Counted from the first letter of the stretch, positions 26,819 to 35,788 are shown. The stretch: DNA of 51,750 bases from Bacteroidota bacterium (GCA_021323165.1 JAJTCJ010000033.1:1-51750); one strand, 5' to 3'. Notes: generated from the letters alone by a model not told the origin. Program-made: numbers and translations.

Positions 26819-27343
26819 ATGAAAACAAAACTTCTTCTGGCTATATTTCCTTATTTGATACTTACAGGAAATCCATGGAAAATAAATTCTTCATCAATCG
26901 TCTTTAATATCAAGAACGCGGGTCTGAATGTAGGTGGGTCATTCACAGGCTTTGAATCAGAAATTAAGTTCGACCCCTTAAAGCCTGAGAACGCTCACAT
27001 TTTCGCATCAGTAAATTCAAAAACCATTAATACCGGTAATGATATGCGGGATGACCACTTAATAAAAGCAGAATATTTTGATGTAGAGAAATTTCCAAAA
27101 ATTCAGCTTCAATCCTCTATAATTGAAAAAACAGGACCAATTTCATATAAAGGTCTATTTAAACTCACCATGAAAGGTATCACCCGGGATGTAATTATAC
27201 CTTTCATTTTTTTACGATTACCTGATAAACAAGAAATTAAAGGTAGTTTTCAATTGGACCGAAGAGATTATCATGTTGGAGGAAACAGCATTAGTTTATC
27301 TGATAAAGTTACCGTCACAATTATTTTAAATGTGGTAGAATAA
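26819..27343 (+). CDS. YceI-like family protein
   Basis: A 174-residue exported protein: a hydrophobic start (MKTKLLLAIFPYLILTG), then a YceI lipocalin-like barrel. The family landmarks are present: SIVFNIKNAGLNVGGSFTGF near the start, FDPLKPENAHIFASVNSKTI, the NMRDDHL-like helix (here DMRDDHLIKAEYFDVEKFP) and FQLDRRDYHVGG near the end. YceI proteins bind polyisoprenoids or similar amphipathic molecules in the periplasm; their cellular role is poorly defined. The gene stands alone, facing away from the giant surface-protein gene and followed 41 bases later by a tRNA gene with its own promoter. Confidence 0.88.
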   Translation: MKTKLLLAIFPYLILTGNPWKINSSSIVFNIKNAGLNVGGSFTGFESEIKFDPLKPENAHIFASVNSKTINTGNDMRDDHLIKAEYFDVEKFPKIQLQSSIIEKTGPISYKGLFKLTMKGITRDVIIPFIFLRLPDKQEIKGSFQLDRRDYHVGGNSISLSDKVTVTIILNVVE

Positions 27344-27367
27344 CATTTTCTCATTCGATAAATCTTT

Positions 27368-27375
27368 TAACTTTG
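27368..27375 (+). promoter_or_regulatory. -7 promoter element of the tRNA-Leu gene
   Basis: TAACTTTG matches TAnnTTTG and ends 9 bases before the first tRNA base, so transcription would begin at or just before the mature 5' end. A weak -33 sequence (TTTTC) lies 17 bases upstream. Confidence 0.65.
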
Positions 27376-27384
27376 CAAAAGATT

Positions 27385-27466
27385 GTCCGGGTGGCGAAAT
27401 TGGTAGACGTGTACGCTTGAGGGGCGTATGTTGCAAGACGTGAGAGTTCGAGTCTCTTTCCGGACA
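27385..27466 (+). tRNA. tRNA-Leu (anticodon GAG)
   Basis: A complete type II cloverleaf of 82 bases. The acceptor arms are GTCCGGG (27385-27391) and TCCGGAC (27459-27465), with discriminator A27466. The D-arm contains AAATTGGTAGA, the anticodon stem is TACGC/GCGTA around loop TTGAGGG, giving anticodon GAG (codons CUC/CUU), and the T-loop is TTCGAGT on a five-base stem. A long variable arm is present, as required for leucine. CCA is not encoded; the sequence continues CATAAA. Confidence 0.95.
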
Positions 27467-27480
27467 CATAAAAAAGCAGT

Positions 27481-27507
27481 CTGTGCTGAGATTGTCGAAG
27501 TGACTCT
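27481..27507 (+). repeat. Degenerate GCTGAG...CGAAG intergenic element after the tRNA
   Basis: TGTGCTGAG, five bases, then CGAAGTGACTCTC. This aligns with the better-preserved element at 40754-40781 (CATGCTGAGC...CGAAGCATCTT). It lies in the convergent gap between the tRNA and the reductase gene. Confidence 0.45.
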
Positions 27508-27551
27508 CTTTCGAAATAGCTAAATGCTATAATAAACCGGTGAGTTATTGA

Positions 27552-28280
27552 TCAATCATATAACTCATATTTTACATCAGCTTTTTTAAAACCCATTTGC
27601 TTCAGGTTTTCCACGGCTTCCAATATCATCACTTTCCATCCACAAATATAAAATTGAATATCAATTTTATCCTTGTATAAACTTTTGTATATCTCATGAA
27701 CATATCCCTTTTCTCCTTTCCAATCAACAGAGTTTTCCCTGGAAAGAACCGGAATGTATTTAAATCCGGGTAATTTCTCCTGGAGTTCTTCCATTTCTTT
27801 TCTGTACAAAAGATCCTTTTCATAGCGGCTTCCTGAAATCAACGTTATTCCTTTGTGTGGAATTTTATAATTTAATATATCTAAAAGCATTGAACGAAAA
27901 GGAGCTATTCCTGTACCTGTGCAGACAAAACATAATTCCTTTTCAAATAGATCAGGCCTGGGTTTTCCGAATTTCCCTATTGGAACAGAAACTTTTAATT
28001 TATCACCTTTCTTTGCCTTATTAAACAAATATGTTGTACCTAAACCTCCATCTTTTAGTACTATAACAAGTTCAAATGTATTCTCTGAAGTACTTGGAGC
28101 TGAAGCAATGGAATAAGCTCTGGTTGTTTGCTTACAATCGATTGGAAGGTCGAGCATTGTGAATTGCCCCGGGATAAAATCGCACTTATTTAATTCCTCA
28201 ATTCGAAAAAAAAATCGCTTAACATTTGGAACTTCATCAACTATGTCGATGATTTCCGCAGTGTAAAATGTTAATGGCAT
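27552..28280 (-). CDS. FAD/NAD(P)-binding ferredoxin-NADP+ reductase family protein
   Basis: A 242-residue enzyme of the ferredoxin-NADP+ reductase fold. The flavin-binding RAYS motif is at 54-57 (RAYSIAS), the pyridine-nucleotide phosphate loop GTGIAPFRS at 122-130, and the CGW element for NADP at about 214-216. The protein ends in -LYD, so an aromatic residue could stack on the flavin as in bacterial FNR. No iron-sulfur domain is attached, so it should exchange electrons with a separate ferredoxin or flavodoxin. The gene is monocistronic, convergent with the tRNA gene and divergent from the CoA-transferase gene. Confidence 0.88.
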   Translation of the reverse strand: MPLTFYTAEIIDIVDEVPNVKRFFFRIEELNKCDFIPGQFTMLDLPIDCKQTTRAYSIASAPSTSENTFELVIVLKDGGLGTTYLFNKAKKGDKLKVSVPIGKFGKPRPDLFEKELCFVCTGTGIAPFRSMLLDILNYKIPHKGITLISGSRYEKDLLYRKEMEELQEKLPGFKYIPVLSRENSVDWKGEKGYVHEIYKSLYKDKIDIQFYICGWKVMILEAVENLKQMGFKKADVKYELYD

Positions 28281-28408
28281 AGTCGTCAGATTTTCCTATT
28301 AAAATTAAACTAAAAATTATTAGAATGCAATGGAAAAATATCAAACAGGAGTGGATTTAAGCTTATAAAATTTATTAGGTACTTTTACATGAGTTAAATT
28401 TATTTGGA

Positions 28409-29479
28409 ATGAATACTTTTTTTAAAGACCTTAAAATTATTGAGCTCGCTAATGTGCTTGCCGGACCTGCCGTTGGAATGTTCTTTTCGGAACTGGGTGC
28501 TGAAGTGATCAAAGTGGAAAATAAACTTACCAGCGGAGATGTTACCAGAAGCTGGAAACTTGCCGATGAAGACCCTGCAAGCTCTTCCTCTGCATATTAT
28601 GCTTCGGTTAACTACAACAAAAAAAGCATAATACTTGATCTCACTTTAGAAAGTGAAAAGAAAAAAATTTATGAACTTGTAAAAACGGCTGATATTGTAA
28701 TAACCAATTATAAACCCGGTGATGATATTAAACTGGGGATGGATTACGATACATTAAAAAAAATTAAAACAGATATCATTTATGCAAGTATTACCGGCTT
28801 TGGAGATCAGATGAAACGAACCGCATATGATCTGATCTTACAGGCTGAAACAGGATTTATGTTTATGAATGGGACCAAAGAAAGTGGTCCAGTTAAAATG
28901 CCGGTCGCACTCATCGATATTCTGGCAGCCCATCAGTTAAAAGAAGGTATTCTTGTTGCCTTCATAAAAAGACTGAAAACCGGAAACGGCTCAAAGGTGA
29001 GTGTTTCTTTATATGATTCTGCAATTGCGTCTCTGGCTAATCAGGCCAGCAACTGGTTAATGACCGGGCATGATCCCCAGAGGAATGGTTCTCTTCATCC
29101 TAATATTGCACCATACGGTGAGATTTTTATAACAGCTGACCATAAGCAAATTGTTTTAGCAATAGGAAACAATAAGCAATTCAAGCTTCTTTGTGAGATT
29201 ATTGGAGGCTGCGAGATTGCAAGTGATCCGAAATTTACAACAAACACTGAGCGGGTCAAACACAGGGAAGAATTATACAACCATATTCAACCTTTCTTTA
29301 GTAAATTAAATTCGCACAAGATCATAAATGAGTTGATTGCATCTGATATACCTGCAGGTATTATTAGATCTGTTAAAGAAGTTTTTAATGATGAACAGGC
29401 AAAATCTCTGATTAATTCTGAAAATCCTGATGGCATAAAAACTCATGTTGTTAAAACCGCTGTTTTTAAAATAAGATAA
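28409..29479 (+). CDS. Class III CoA-transferase (CaiB/BaiF family)
   Basis: A 356-residue protein. The N-terminus LKIIELANVLAGPAVGMFF and AEVIKVENK is the usual start of CaiB/BaiF enzymes, and VALIDILAAHQLKEGIL carries the aspartate (in the LID segment, near residue 171) expected to form the acyl-CoA anhydride. It also has the conserved NIAPYGEIF and a C-terminal VKTAVFKI. These enzymes move CoA between carboxylic acids in the cytoplasm; the substrate cannot be deduced here. Members from Bacteroidota are often this short, so I see no truncation. No partner gene lies beside it. Confidence 0.87.
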   Translation: MNTFFKDLKIIELANVLAGPAVGMFFSELGAEVIKVENKLTSGDVTRSWKLADEDPASSSSAYYASVNYNKKSIILDLTLESEKKKIYELVKTADIVITNYKPGDDIKLGMDYDTLKKIKTDIIYASITGFGDQMKRTAYDLILQAETGFMFMNGTKESGPVKMPVALIDILAAHQLKEGILVAFIKRLKTGNGSKVSVSLYDSAIASLANQASNWLMTGHDPQRNGSLHPNIAPYGEIFITADHKQIVLAIGNNKQFKLLCEIIGGCEIASDPKFTTNTERVKHREELYNHIQPFFSKLNSHKIINELIASDIPAGIIRSVKEVFNDEQAKSLINSENPDGIKTHVVKTAVFKIR

Positions 29480-29511
29480 GTAATCCTCTGATAATAAATT
29501 ATTTAGGCCAA

Positions 29512-29544
29512 TTTGGTTGATTTAGATTTTTTTTTATATTTTTG
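29512..29544 (+). promoter_or_regulatory. Promoter of the DUF6089 barrel gene
   Basis: TTTG at 29512-29515 and TATTTTTG at 29537-29544 are separated by 21 bases. Both match the Bacteroidota -33/-7 pattern (TTTG, about 19-21 bases, TAnnTTTG). Predicted transcription start is about 29551, giving a leader of about 23 bases. Confidence 0.72.
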
Positions 29545-29573
29545 TACATCTTCCAAGCACAACGACAGAACAA

Positions 29574-30536
29574 ATGCGTAAAAAAATATTACTCTCATTA
29601 TTATTGATAATTCCATTATTGGCTACTGCTCAATATAAAAAATCGAGATATAAGCGTGCTAATAATTTCTCAAACAGTAAAAGCAAAGCGCGCAAGGAAT
29701 ATGTGATTGGAATAGGAGCCGCAAATTTTCTTGGAGAATTGGGCGGTGCGAATCAGATCGGAACCAACTTCGTTAAAGATCTTGAATTTTCAATGACCCG
29801 TCCTTCAGCAGCACTTGGGATGAGGTATAAGTTTGCTAAAAGATTTGCTGTAAAAGGTGGATTATACTACCAGCTTGTGAGTGGAGCAGACAGATTAACC
29901 AAAGAACCATATCGTAATAACCGTAACTTAAGTTTCAGATCTCATATTTTTGAGCTTTCTGCACAACTGGAACTATTTATCACCAAAGAACAGCAAGGCC
30001 ATCGCTATAAGATCAAGAATGCGAAAGGAATGAAAAATTATGATTACCAGGCATATCTTTTTGCTGGTATCGGAGCTTTCTATTTTAATCCTCAGGCACT
30101 TTACAATGGCGCATGGGTAAATCTTCAGCCTTTAGGTACCGAAGGACAAGGATTACCGGGCGGACCAAAAAAATACTCAAGAATTACAGTTTGTATTCCT
30201 TATGGGGTAGGTGCTAAATATAATTTAAATAAAGACTATTCTGTTGGATTGGAGATCGGTATAAGGAAAACATTTACCGATTATATTGATGATGTTAGTA
30301 CTGTTTATTACGACAATAATGTAATACGTGATGAAAGAGGCGATATGGCAGGTGATCTTGCCGATCCTTCACTATTGAATTATCCTGCAGAACTTGGTGG
30401 AGCATCTTCCGGTGCAAATCAAACTGCAACCGGTGAGCAGCGCGGAGACCCTAAAGATAAAGATGCATTTATGTTTGTAAACATTACGGTTTCTTATAAG
30501 GTTCCATACAAACGTAGAACAAGATCTAAATTCTAA
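29574..30536 (+). CDS. Outer-membrane beta-barrel protein, DUF6089-like
   Basis: A 320-residue protein with a signal peptide (MRKKILLSLLLIIPLLATA, then QYKKSRYKR). The mature region begins with a basic, asparagine-rich stretch and then a barrel that starts YVIGIGAANFLGELGG, with strand pairs such as AALGMRYKFAKRFAVKGGLYY and AYLFAGIGAFYFNPQALY. The PLGTEGQGLPG segment is the feature I associate with the DUF6089 family of Bacteroidota outer-membrane proteins. Function is unknown. It ends one base before the TTG start of the GNAT gene, so the two genes are probably cotranscribed from the promoter at 29512-29544. Confidence 0.78.
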   Translation: MRKKILLSLLLIIPLLATAQYKKSRYKRANNFSNSKSKARKEYVIGIGAANFLGELGGANQIGTNFVKDLEFSMTRPSAALGMRYKFAKRFAVKGGLYYQLVSGADRLTKEPYRNNRNLSFRSHIFELSAQLELFITKEQQGHRYKIKNAKGMKNYDYQAYLFAGIGAFYFNPQALYNGAWVNLQPLGTEGQGLPGGPKKYSRITVCIPYGVGAKYNLNKDYSVGLEIGIRKTFTDYIDDVSTVYYDNNVIRDERGDMAGDLADPSLLNYPAELGGASSGANQTATGEQRGDPKDKDAFMFVNITVSYKVPYKRRTRSKF

Positions 30537-30537
30537 A

Positions 30538-30990
30538 TTGAACACAAATCATATTATTATAACAGAGCCTCAAACTAAAGAACAGTTTGAGGCTTATTAT
30601 TTAACCCGTTACGAAACTCTGCGTAAGCCATGGAATCAACCTTTAGGTTCTGAGAAAGACGACCAGGAGAATGATTGTATTCACATAATGGCAATAAAGG
30701 AAAATTTAGATGTAGCCGGTGTTTGCCGTCTGCAGTTTAATTCTTCTTCGGAAGCCCAGCTTCGTTACATGGGTGTTAAAGAAAACACACAAGGATCAGG
30801 TATAGGCAGAAAACTTATTGAATATGCAGAATCAAGAGCGAAAGAAAAAGGCGCAGGAATTATTATACTTCAAGCGAGAGAAACTGCTGTAGATTTCTAT
30901 AAAAAATGCGGTTATTCAATTGTTGAAAAGAGCTATTTGATGTGGAATGAAATCCAACACTACCTTATGAAGAAAATATTGAACAACTAG
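30538..30990 (+). CDS. GNAT family N-acetyltransferase
   Basis: A 150-residue GNAT domain. The acetyl-CoA-binding motif A is LRYMGVKENTQGSGIGRKLI, with the pyrophosphate loop Q85-GSGIG-90, and the terminal FYKKCGYSIVEKSYL is the usual motif B region. The acceptor substrate is unknown. The start is a TTG one base after the preceding stop; no ATG is available before residue 51, which lies within the fold, so TTG must be used. The gene ends one base away from the convergent stop of the next gene. Confidence 0.86.
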   Translation: MNTNHIIITEPQTKEQFEAYYLTRYETLRKPWNQPLGSEKDDQENDCIHIMAIKENLDVAGVCRLQFNSSSEAQLRYMGVKENTQGSGIGRKLIEYAESRAKEKGAGIIILQARETAVDFYKKCGYSIVEKSYLMWNEIQHYLMKKILNN

Positions 30991-30991
30991 A

Positions 30992-31570
30992 TTATTTTAT
31001 TTCAGATCTGATTACTTTTAACAAAGCCTTGGCCTCACTTTCCTCTATCTGCATTGCAAATTTTATTTCTTTTCCATAATAGTCAAAAGCAAGCTTCTCC
31101 CCTCCCACCATCCAGTATGATTTATTCATATTATCTGCAAATGAGTTTTCTTTCAGATCAACAATTCTAATGTCTTTGATAAAATCACACTCGTACACTT
31201 TTATTTTTCCTTTTCCGGCAACATCTCTTTTGTAAAAAAATTTATTCTCTTTCAATTTAATTTTTTCTACCCCGAACTTTCTCCACATAAATGCTTTAAA
31301 TATCCTGAATTCAAAATAAGCCCAAAAGCCAAGCCATACAATCAGCATAACTTTGGTATTCGGATCAGGAATAAGAAAATACTGAGTTAATACAACAATT
31401 CCACTAACTGTCCAGATAAAGAACCATGCAAATAAAAGTATATTTTTCGTTTTTTCAGACTGAGAAACGATTACAATACTTGTTTCTTTATCTGATCGCT
31501 TAATACTTATACGCTTTCCTATGTACTCCATGCTTTTGAATTTCTGTGCAAAAATATCAATAAATTCCAT
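30992..31570 (-). CDS. Uncharacterised membrane protein with two transmembrane helices
   Basis: A 192-residue protein that I do not recognise. It has a charged N-terminus (KRISIKRSDKETSIVIV), two hydrophobic helices at about residues 44-66 (ILLFAWFFIWTVSGIVVL) and 73-90 (VMLIVWLGFWAYFEFRIF), and a C-terminal soluble domain of short strands. That layout (strand, hairpin of two helices, beta-rich domain) resembles PH-like membrane proteins, but I would not assign it. Met14 (MEYIGKRIS) is an alternative start. The gene is 50 bases downstream of the L,D-transpeptidase gene on the same strand and may be cotranscribed with it. Confidence 0.65.
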   Translation of the reverse strand: MEFIDIFAQKFKSMEYIGKRISIKRSDKETSIVIVSQSEKTKNILLFAWFFIWTVSGIVVLTQYFLIPDPNTKVMLIVWLGFWAYFEFRIFKAFMWRKFGVEKIKLKENKFFYKRDVAGKGKIKVYECDFIKDIRIVDLKENSFADNMNKSYWMVGGEKLAFDYYGKEIKFAMQIEESEAKALLKVIRSEIK

Positions 31571-31620
31571 ATCTGAAGGACTTCAATATCCCGCAACATG
31601 CTGAATGTTTATAATGTGAA

Positions 31621-32364
31621 TTACAAGAAAATATATTTACCTGATTTGTCTACTTCTATTTTCGGAAGTTTTTTATTCTTTTCGAAATAATCATAACCGG
31701 TCTTTAAATTATTCCAGAAAATCTTTACTGAACCATCTCCATATTTTTCATTAAGCAATGCCATTCCTTTTGTATCCAGCTTATTTGGAAAAATATGTAT
31801 AGGAATGCTCTCCTGACCTCCATTTTTTGCTTCTACTGCGAGTATATATAATTCCTTGATATATGTATCAGTTATTGGTACACAGCCGATACTCAAGCAG
31901 TTACCATGAATCATAATATCACCACCAAGGTTGGCTTTTCCAATTATTTTATCACTTGCATTAGGATAACTTACACGCAACGATAAATGATAATTGCTGT
32001 AAGGGTTAAAAGCTTCAATTTTATAGAATCCTTCCGGAACCTGACCGTCACCTTGCTTGCGCTTTGGGCCTAATTCTCCCGAGTAATAACATATATCGTA
32101 GGTTTTGAACAACCTGAACTCTTTTTCATTTTTATTTCTGAGCCATGTCTCAACAATTTTTTCATTTTTAAAGATTCTTACAAATAATTCAAAGTCTGCT
32201 GAAGCAAAACCTTTTTTCTGCAATTCATTTTTTAAGTGGTCCCATTTTTCGGAATAAGCACTTTTAACCCGTGGTGCTTTTTGCTGAACAGATCTAAATG
32301 TTTGGGCGATAGAGAAATTAAAGAAGAGTAATAAGATCGGAGTAAATAATATTCGCCTCTGCAT
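31621..32364 (-). CDS. L,D-transpeptidase family protein (YkuD, YafK-like)
   Basis: A 247-residue exported enzyme: signal peptide MQRRILFTPILLLFFNFSIA, then a YkuD catalytic domain. The active-site motif reads IHGNCLSIGCVPITD, with His153, Ser158, Gly160 and nucleophile Cys161. Such periplasmic enzymes act on the peptide side chains of peptidoglycan, by forming 3-3 crosslinks, attaching proteins or trimming; the YafK/COG3034 branch, which this protein resembles by its long KxGxGxxPEGFY region (here KQGDGQVPEGFYKI), includes hydrolases that release bound lipoprotein. The exact activity is uncertain. It is divergent from the ftsB-like gene. Confidence 0.87.
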   Translation of the reverse strand: MQRRILFTPILLLFFNFSIAQTFRSVQQKAPRVKSAYSEKWDHLKNELQKKGFASADFELFVRIFKNEKIVETWLRNKNEKEFRLFKTYDICYYSGELGPKRKQGDGQVPEGFYKIEAFNPYSNYHLSLRVSYPNASDKIIGKANLGGDIMIHGNCLSIGCVPITDTYIKELYILAVEAKNGGQESIPIHIFPNKLDTKGMALLNEKYGDGSVKIFWNNLKTGYDYFEKNKKLPKIEVDKSGKYIFL

Positions 32365-32426
32365 GAATGTTAATTATTAAGTTGATAAAATAGATTATAA
32401 ACTGATTTAACGCAGCTTTCTGATGT

Positions 32427-32434
32427 TAATTTTG
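32427..32434 (+). promoter_or_regulatory. -7 promoter element of the ftsB-like gene
   Basis: TAATTTTG matches TAnnTTTG, 20 bases upstream of ATG 32455. Predicted transcription start is near 32441, so the leader is very short (about 14 bases). The -33 region has only ATTTAA. Confidence 0.55.
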
Positions 32435-32454
32435 TTATAACTTATTTCATTGAA

Positions 32455-32745
32455 ATGAAAAACATACTTTTTGTATTTAAAAATAAATATTTTTTAACGA
32501 TAATCACTTTGTCGGTGTGGGTGATCTTTTTTGATAAAAACGATATGGCTACTCAGATTGAACTAAGAAAGGAAGTTAAGCAACTTGAAGAAGAACGAAA
32601 TTATTATGCACATGAAATTGCCGAAATAACATCTGATCTTCGTGAACTTACAAGCAATCCAAAAACTCTTGAAAAATTTGCCCGTGAAAAGTATCTGATG
32701 AAACGGGATAATGAAGAGATCTTTAAAATAGTAGAGGAAAAATAA
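32455..32745 (+). CDS. Septum formation initiator family protein (FtsB/DivIC-like)
   Basis: A 96-residue single-pass protein: a short basic start, one transmembrane helix (YFLTIITLSVWVIFF, residues 12-26), then a coiled coil (about 34-66) and a C-terminal segment with PKTLEKFAREKYLMKRDNEEIF. This layout and the EKYLMKRDNEEIF ending are those of FtsB/DivIC, the divisome protein that pairs with FtsL and FtsQ/DivIB. The coil would lie in the periplasm. Its stop is 3 bases from the convergent stop of a T9SS cargo gene. Confidence 0.87.
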   Translation: MKNILFVFKNKYFLTIITLSVWVIFFDKNDMATQIELRKEVKQLEEERNYYAHEIAEITSDLRELTSNPKTLEKFAREKYLMKRDNEEIFKIVEEK

Positions 32746-32748
32746 TCT

Positions 32749-33747
32749 CTAGTTTACGATCATTTTTTTGTTATAAATACTTTGCTGAGAAGTAGCTGTA
32801 ATGAAATAAATTCCTGCACTCAATTTTTTTGATGGATCAATAACGATTACATTGTCGTTCTCATTTTTCAGAATAACTACTTTCGAATAATTTTCTTTTC
32901 CTGAAATATCCTTCACAACTACAAGGATCTCCTGATCTAAAGGTGCATTCACTTCCAGAGAAATATCACTTCCTGTATTTGGATTAGGATACACGACAAA
33001 AGAAAATTCCTGATCTGCAGCAAAATCCACAGGCTTTATAGATGAATAGGTTGATCTGCCGTCAAAGTCGGTTTGCTTTAAACGGTAATATCCTGTGCCG
33101 CTTAACGGAGAATGATCAATAAAAGAATAAGTTAAAGTTGCCGTGCTATTACCTGCTCCATCTAACTGACTGAGACTTTCAAAATTCATTCCGTCAGAAG
33201 ACCTTTCAACAGTAAAATAATCATTATTAGTTTCTGAAGCTGTTATCCAATCAAGGCAAATATCTCTGTCACAAACAACAGCAGCAAATGAGATAAGTTC
33301 AATAGGTAAAGGTGCACCGTAAGTAAGAGGTCCGCTTACATTTCCATCTCCGGCTGTCCATACATTAGAACCTCCGATTGATATAAGGGTTGAACTTCCT
33401 CCACCTGGAAAAGTTTTTATTATGGTTCCGCCAGTATTAATTTCTACGGTTGATCCGGTAGGAAGCTTAAACTGTACACCATTTGTAGTAAAATTTAATG
33501 TTCCATTAATAGTAAGAATCATCGGAGAAGGGCATCCGGAATAATCTACATCATTTGACATATTAATAGTACCATTCACGACAATAGTTGTATTGCAGCC
33601 GGGAGGGCCGCCAAAAGGAGCTGTGGTACATGTCCAGCCGGCAGAAGCCCAATTCGGATATGTTCCATTCCCTGAAGTGCAGGTCCCTGAAAAAATGTGG
33701 AACGTCAGAAAAAGAAAAGATGCTAGGAGTAGTAGCTTTTTTCTCAT
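32749..33747 (-). CDS. Secreted protein with T9SS type A C-terminal sorting domain
   Basis: A 332-residue protein with signal peptide MRKKLLLLASFLFLTFHIFSG. The N-terminal half (to about 150) is rich in Gly/Thr/Ser and short strands (TIVVNGTINMSNDVDY, TLNFTTNG), like a small right-handed beta-helix. A middle segment (ELISFAAVVCDRDICLDW, NDYFTVERSSDGMNF, YYRLKQTDFDGRSTYS) is a fibronectin-like module often found just before sorting domains. The last ~80 residues (FVVYPNPNTGSDISL to LSAGIYFITATS and KKMIVN) are a type A sorting domain. It should be secreted and attached to the cell surface. No enzyme motif is visible. Confidence 0.88.
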   Translation of the reverse strand: MRKKLLLLASFLFLTFHIFSGTCTSGNGTYPNWASAGWTCTTAPFGGPPGCNTTIVVNGTINMSNDVDYSGCPSPMILTINGTLNFTTNGVQFKLPTGSTVEINTGGTIIKTFPGGGSSTLISIGGSNVWTAGDGNVSGPLTYGAPLPIELISFAAVVCDRDICLDWITASETNNDYFTVERSSDGMNFESLSQLDGAGNSTATLTYSFIDHSPLSGTGYYRLKQTDFDGRSTYSSIKPVDFAADQEFSFVVYPNPNTGSDISLEVNAPLDQEILVVVKDISGKENYSKVVILKNENDNVIVIDPSKKLSAGIYFITATSQQSIYNKKMIVN

Positions 33748-33773
33748 ACTTGAGTATTTGTACTGATTTTATA

Positions 33774-33804
33774 CGAATTTATAAAAAAAATACAAACAAC
33801 CAAA
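33774..33804 (-). promoter_or_regulatory. Promoter of the T9SS type A cargo gene
   Basis: On the minus strand TTTG (33801-33804), a 19-base spacer and TAAATTCG (33774-33781) follow the Bacteroidota pattern, with one mismatch in the -7 box. The start codon is 27 bases downstream of the box. Confidence 0.55.
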
Positions 33805-33844
33805 TAAAAAATGTGAAAATTCTTACCAAACTGTTGTTGACAAT

Positions 33845-34255
33845 CTATTTTTGGGTTATCAGCTCGTTGATCAGATTATTAAAGATCTTCGGATATTCCA
33901 TCATGCTGGCTGGTTTACAGATATACTTCTTCGCCCCTGCAGCCATGCATTTTGCAACATCCAGTTCATAATTACTTGTACTGAAAATCACTACAGGAAT
34001 ATCTTTCCAGACAGGATTCTTTTTAATAATTTCAAGAGCCTCTCTTCCATTCATCAAAGGCATGTTTAGATCCATCATGATAACATCAGGCATTACTTTT
34101 CCTTCCGCCAGGGCATCAATAACTTCTAAACCATTTGTAAAAAACCGCAGCTGCTCTTCATCAACAAAATCCATGAATGCTTCTTTGATAAAGAAACGTT
34201 CGTCTTTGTCATCATCTACGCTAAAAATTAACAGATCTTCTTTCTTGCTTTTCAT
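33845..34255 (-). CDS. Single-domain response regulator
   Basis: A 136-residue CheY-like receiver domain without an output domain. The acidic cluster is Asp14-Asp16, the phospho-acceptor Asp62 (in IMMDLNMP), the switch residue Thr93 (FSTSN) and the conserved Lys114 (CKPAS). It would be phosphorylated by a histidine kinase and act by protein-protein contact. No kinase gene lies in the window. The gene starts 3 bases after the stop of the methylmalonyl-CoA mutase gene on the same strand, so the two are probably cotranscribed; I know of no functional link. Confidence 0.9.
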   Translation of the reverse strand: MKSKKEDLLIFSVDDDKDERFFIKEAFMDFVDEEQLRFFTNGLEVIDALAEGKVMPDVIMMDLNMPLMNGREALEIIKKNPVWKDIPVVIFSTSNYELDVAKCMAAGAKKYICKPASMMEYPKIFNNLINELITQK

Positions 34256-34258
34256 TAT

Positions 34259-35788
34259 CTATCCTGTATATTCTCCAAAAACATTTCTCATTGTATCTGC
34301 TATTTCTCCTAATGTTGCATAGCTTTCAGCCGCTTCTAATATTGTCGGCATCAGATTTACATCAGCTCTTGCATTTGAATCTAATTTAGAAAGGATCGAT
34401 CTTACTTTTTCGTTATCTCTTTCTGATTTTATTTTATTGATCTTATCGATCTGTAATTGCCTGATTGAATCATCAACCGTAAAAATATCTTTTAATGGTG
34501 ATTCTTCCGAAGTAAATTTATTTACTCCTACAATTATTTTCTCTCCGGTCTGAATATCCTTCTGATACTTATAAGAGGATGCGGCAATCTCATTCTGCAG
34601 ATACCCCTGCTCTATTGCAGAAACTGAACCACCCATTGCATCTATCTTGCGGATATAATCCCATGCTGCAGCTTCAACTTCGTTAGTAAGTGATTCCACA
34701 AAATAAGAACCTGCCAGCGGATCAACAGTGTCTGCCGCACCGCTTTCATATGCAATGATCTGCTGTGTTCTTAAAGCAATGCGTGCAGCTTCTTCAGTTG
34801 GTAATGCAATAGCTTCATCAAAGCCATTGGTATGCAAGCTTTGAGTGCCGCCCAATACTGCCGATAATGCCTGAGTTGTTACCCGAATAATATTATTATG
34901 AGGCTGCTGGGCCGTTAGTGTAGAACCTCCTGTTTGCGTATGAAAATCTTTTGTAATCTTAGCCCACATTCTTCTTGCAGCGCGGAACTTTGCAACTTCT
35001 TCAAACAGATTATTATGAGCGTTAAAAAAGAATGAAAGTCTTTTAGCAAAAACATTTATATCCAGGCCCTTATCAATTGCCGCTTTTAAATACGCTTTTC
35101 CGTTTGCGAGAGTAAAAGCCAGTTCCTGAACAGCAGTTGAGCCTGCTTCACGGATATGATATCCTGAAATTGAAATAGTATTCCACTTAGGAACCTCCTT
35201 ACTGCAATATTCAAAAATATCTGTAATGATACGCATGCTTGGCTTGGGAGGATAAATATATGTTCCTCTTGCAGCGTATTCTTTTAAAATGTCATTTTGT
35301 ATGGTACCTGAGATCTTCTTCAGATCCGCTCCCTGCTTTTTTGCCAATGCAATGTACATCGATAAAAGAATCGAAGCAGTTGAATTGATCGTCATGGAGG
35401 TTGTGATATTCTCAAGCTTTATTCCATCAAATAATATTTCAATATCTCTCAGTGAATCTATTGCAACTCCTGCTTTCCCAACTTCTCCGTCCGCAAATTC
35501 ATGAGAACTGTCATAACCGATCTGTGTTGGTAGATCGAAGGCCACTGAAAGACCTGTAGTTCCGTTATTCAGAAGATAATGATATCTTTTATTTGATTCC
35601 TCAGCAGTTGAAAAACCAGCATACTGGCGCATTGTCCAGAACTTACTTCTGTACATTGTCGACTGAACACCCCGTGTAAAAGGAAATTCACCCGGCTGCT
35701 CCAAAGCAACCTCTGGTCGCGGATAAACACGCCTGATCTCAATATCCGAATCAGTTAAAAATTTTTCTTTGCGTTCTTTTTCTTCCAT
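34259..35788 (-). CDS. Methylmalonyl-CoA mutase catalytic (large) subunit, without B12 domain
   Basis: A 509-residue TIM-barrel mutase subunit. Conserved sequence includes [11 protein letters not shown] (Tyr56), the PSMRI segment with Arg186, and SGYHIREAG with His211. The tyrosine and arginine correspond to residues that set methylmalonyl-CoA specificity in the Propionibacterium enzyme, where isobutyryl-CoA mutases differ, so methylmalonyl-CoA is the likeliest substrate. The protein stops at the end of the barrel, so the adenosylcobalamin-binding domain must be a separate protein encoded elsewhere, as in two-part mutases. The reaction interconverts (R)-methylmalonyl-CoA and succinyl-CoA. It lies between the disrupted DUF7935-like gene and a response-regulator gene. 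Confidence 0.88.
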   Translation of the reverse strand: MEEKERKEKFLTDSDIEIRRVYPRPEVALEQPGEFPFTRGVQSTMYRSKFWTMRQYAGFSTAEESNKRYHYLLNNGTTGLSVAFDLPTQIGYDSSHEFADGEVGKAGVAIDSLRDIEILFDGIKLENITTSMTINSTASILLSMYIALAKKQGADLKKISGTIQNDILKEYAARGTYIYPPKPSMRIITDIFEYCSKEVPKWNTISISGYHIREAGSTAVQELAFTLANGKAYLKAAIDKGLDINVFAKRLSFFFNAHNNLFEEVAKFRAARRMWAKITKDFHTQTGGSTLTAQQPHNNIIRVTTQALSAVLGGTQSLHTNGFDEAIALPTEEAARIALRTQQIIAYESGAADTVDPLAGSYFVESLTNEVEAAAWDYIRKIDAMGGSVSAIEQGYLQNEIAASSYKYQKDIQTGEKIIVGVNKFTSEESPLKDIFTVDDSIRQLQIDKINKIKSERDNEKVRSILSKLDSNARADVNLMPTILEAAESYATLGEIADTMRNVFGEYTG

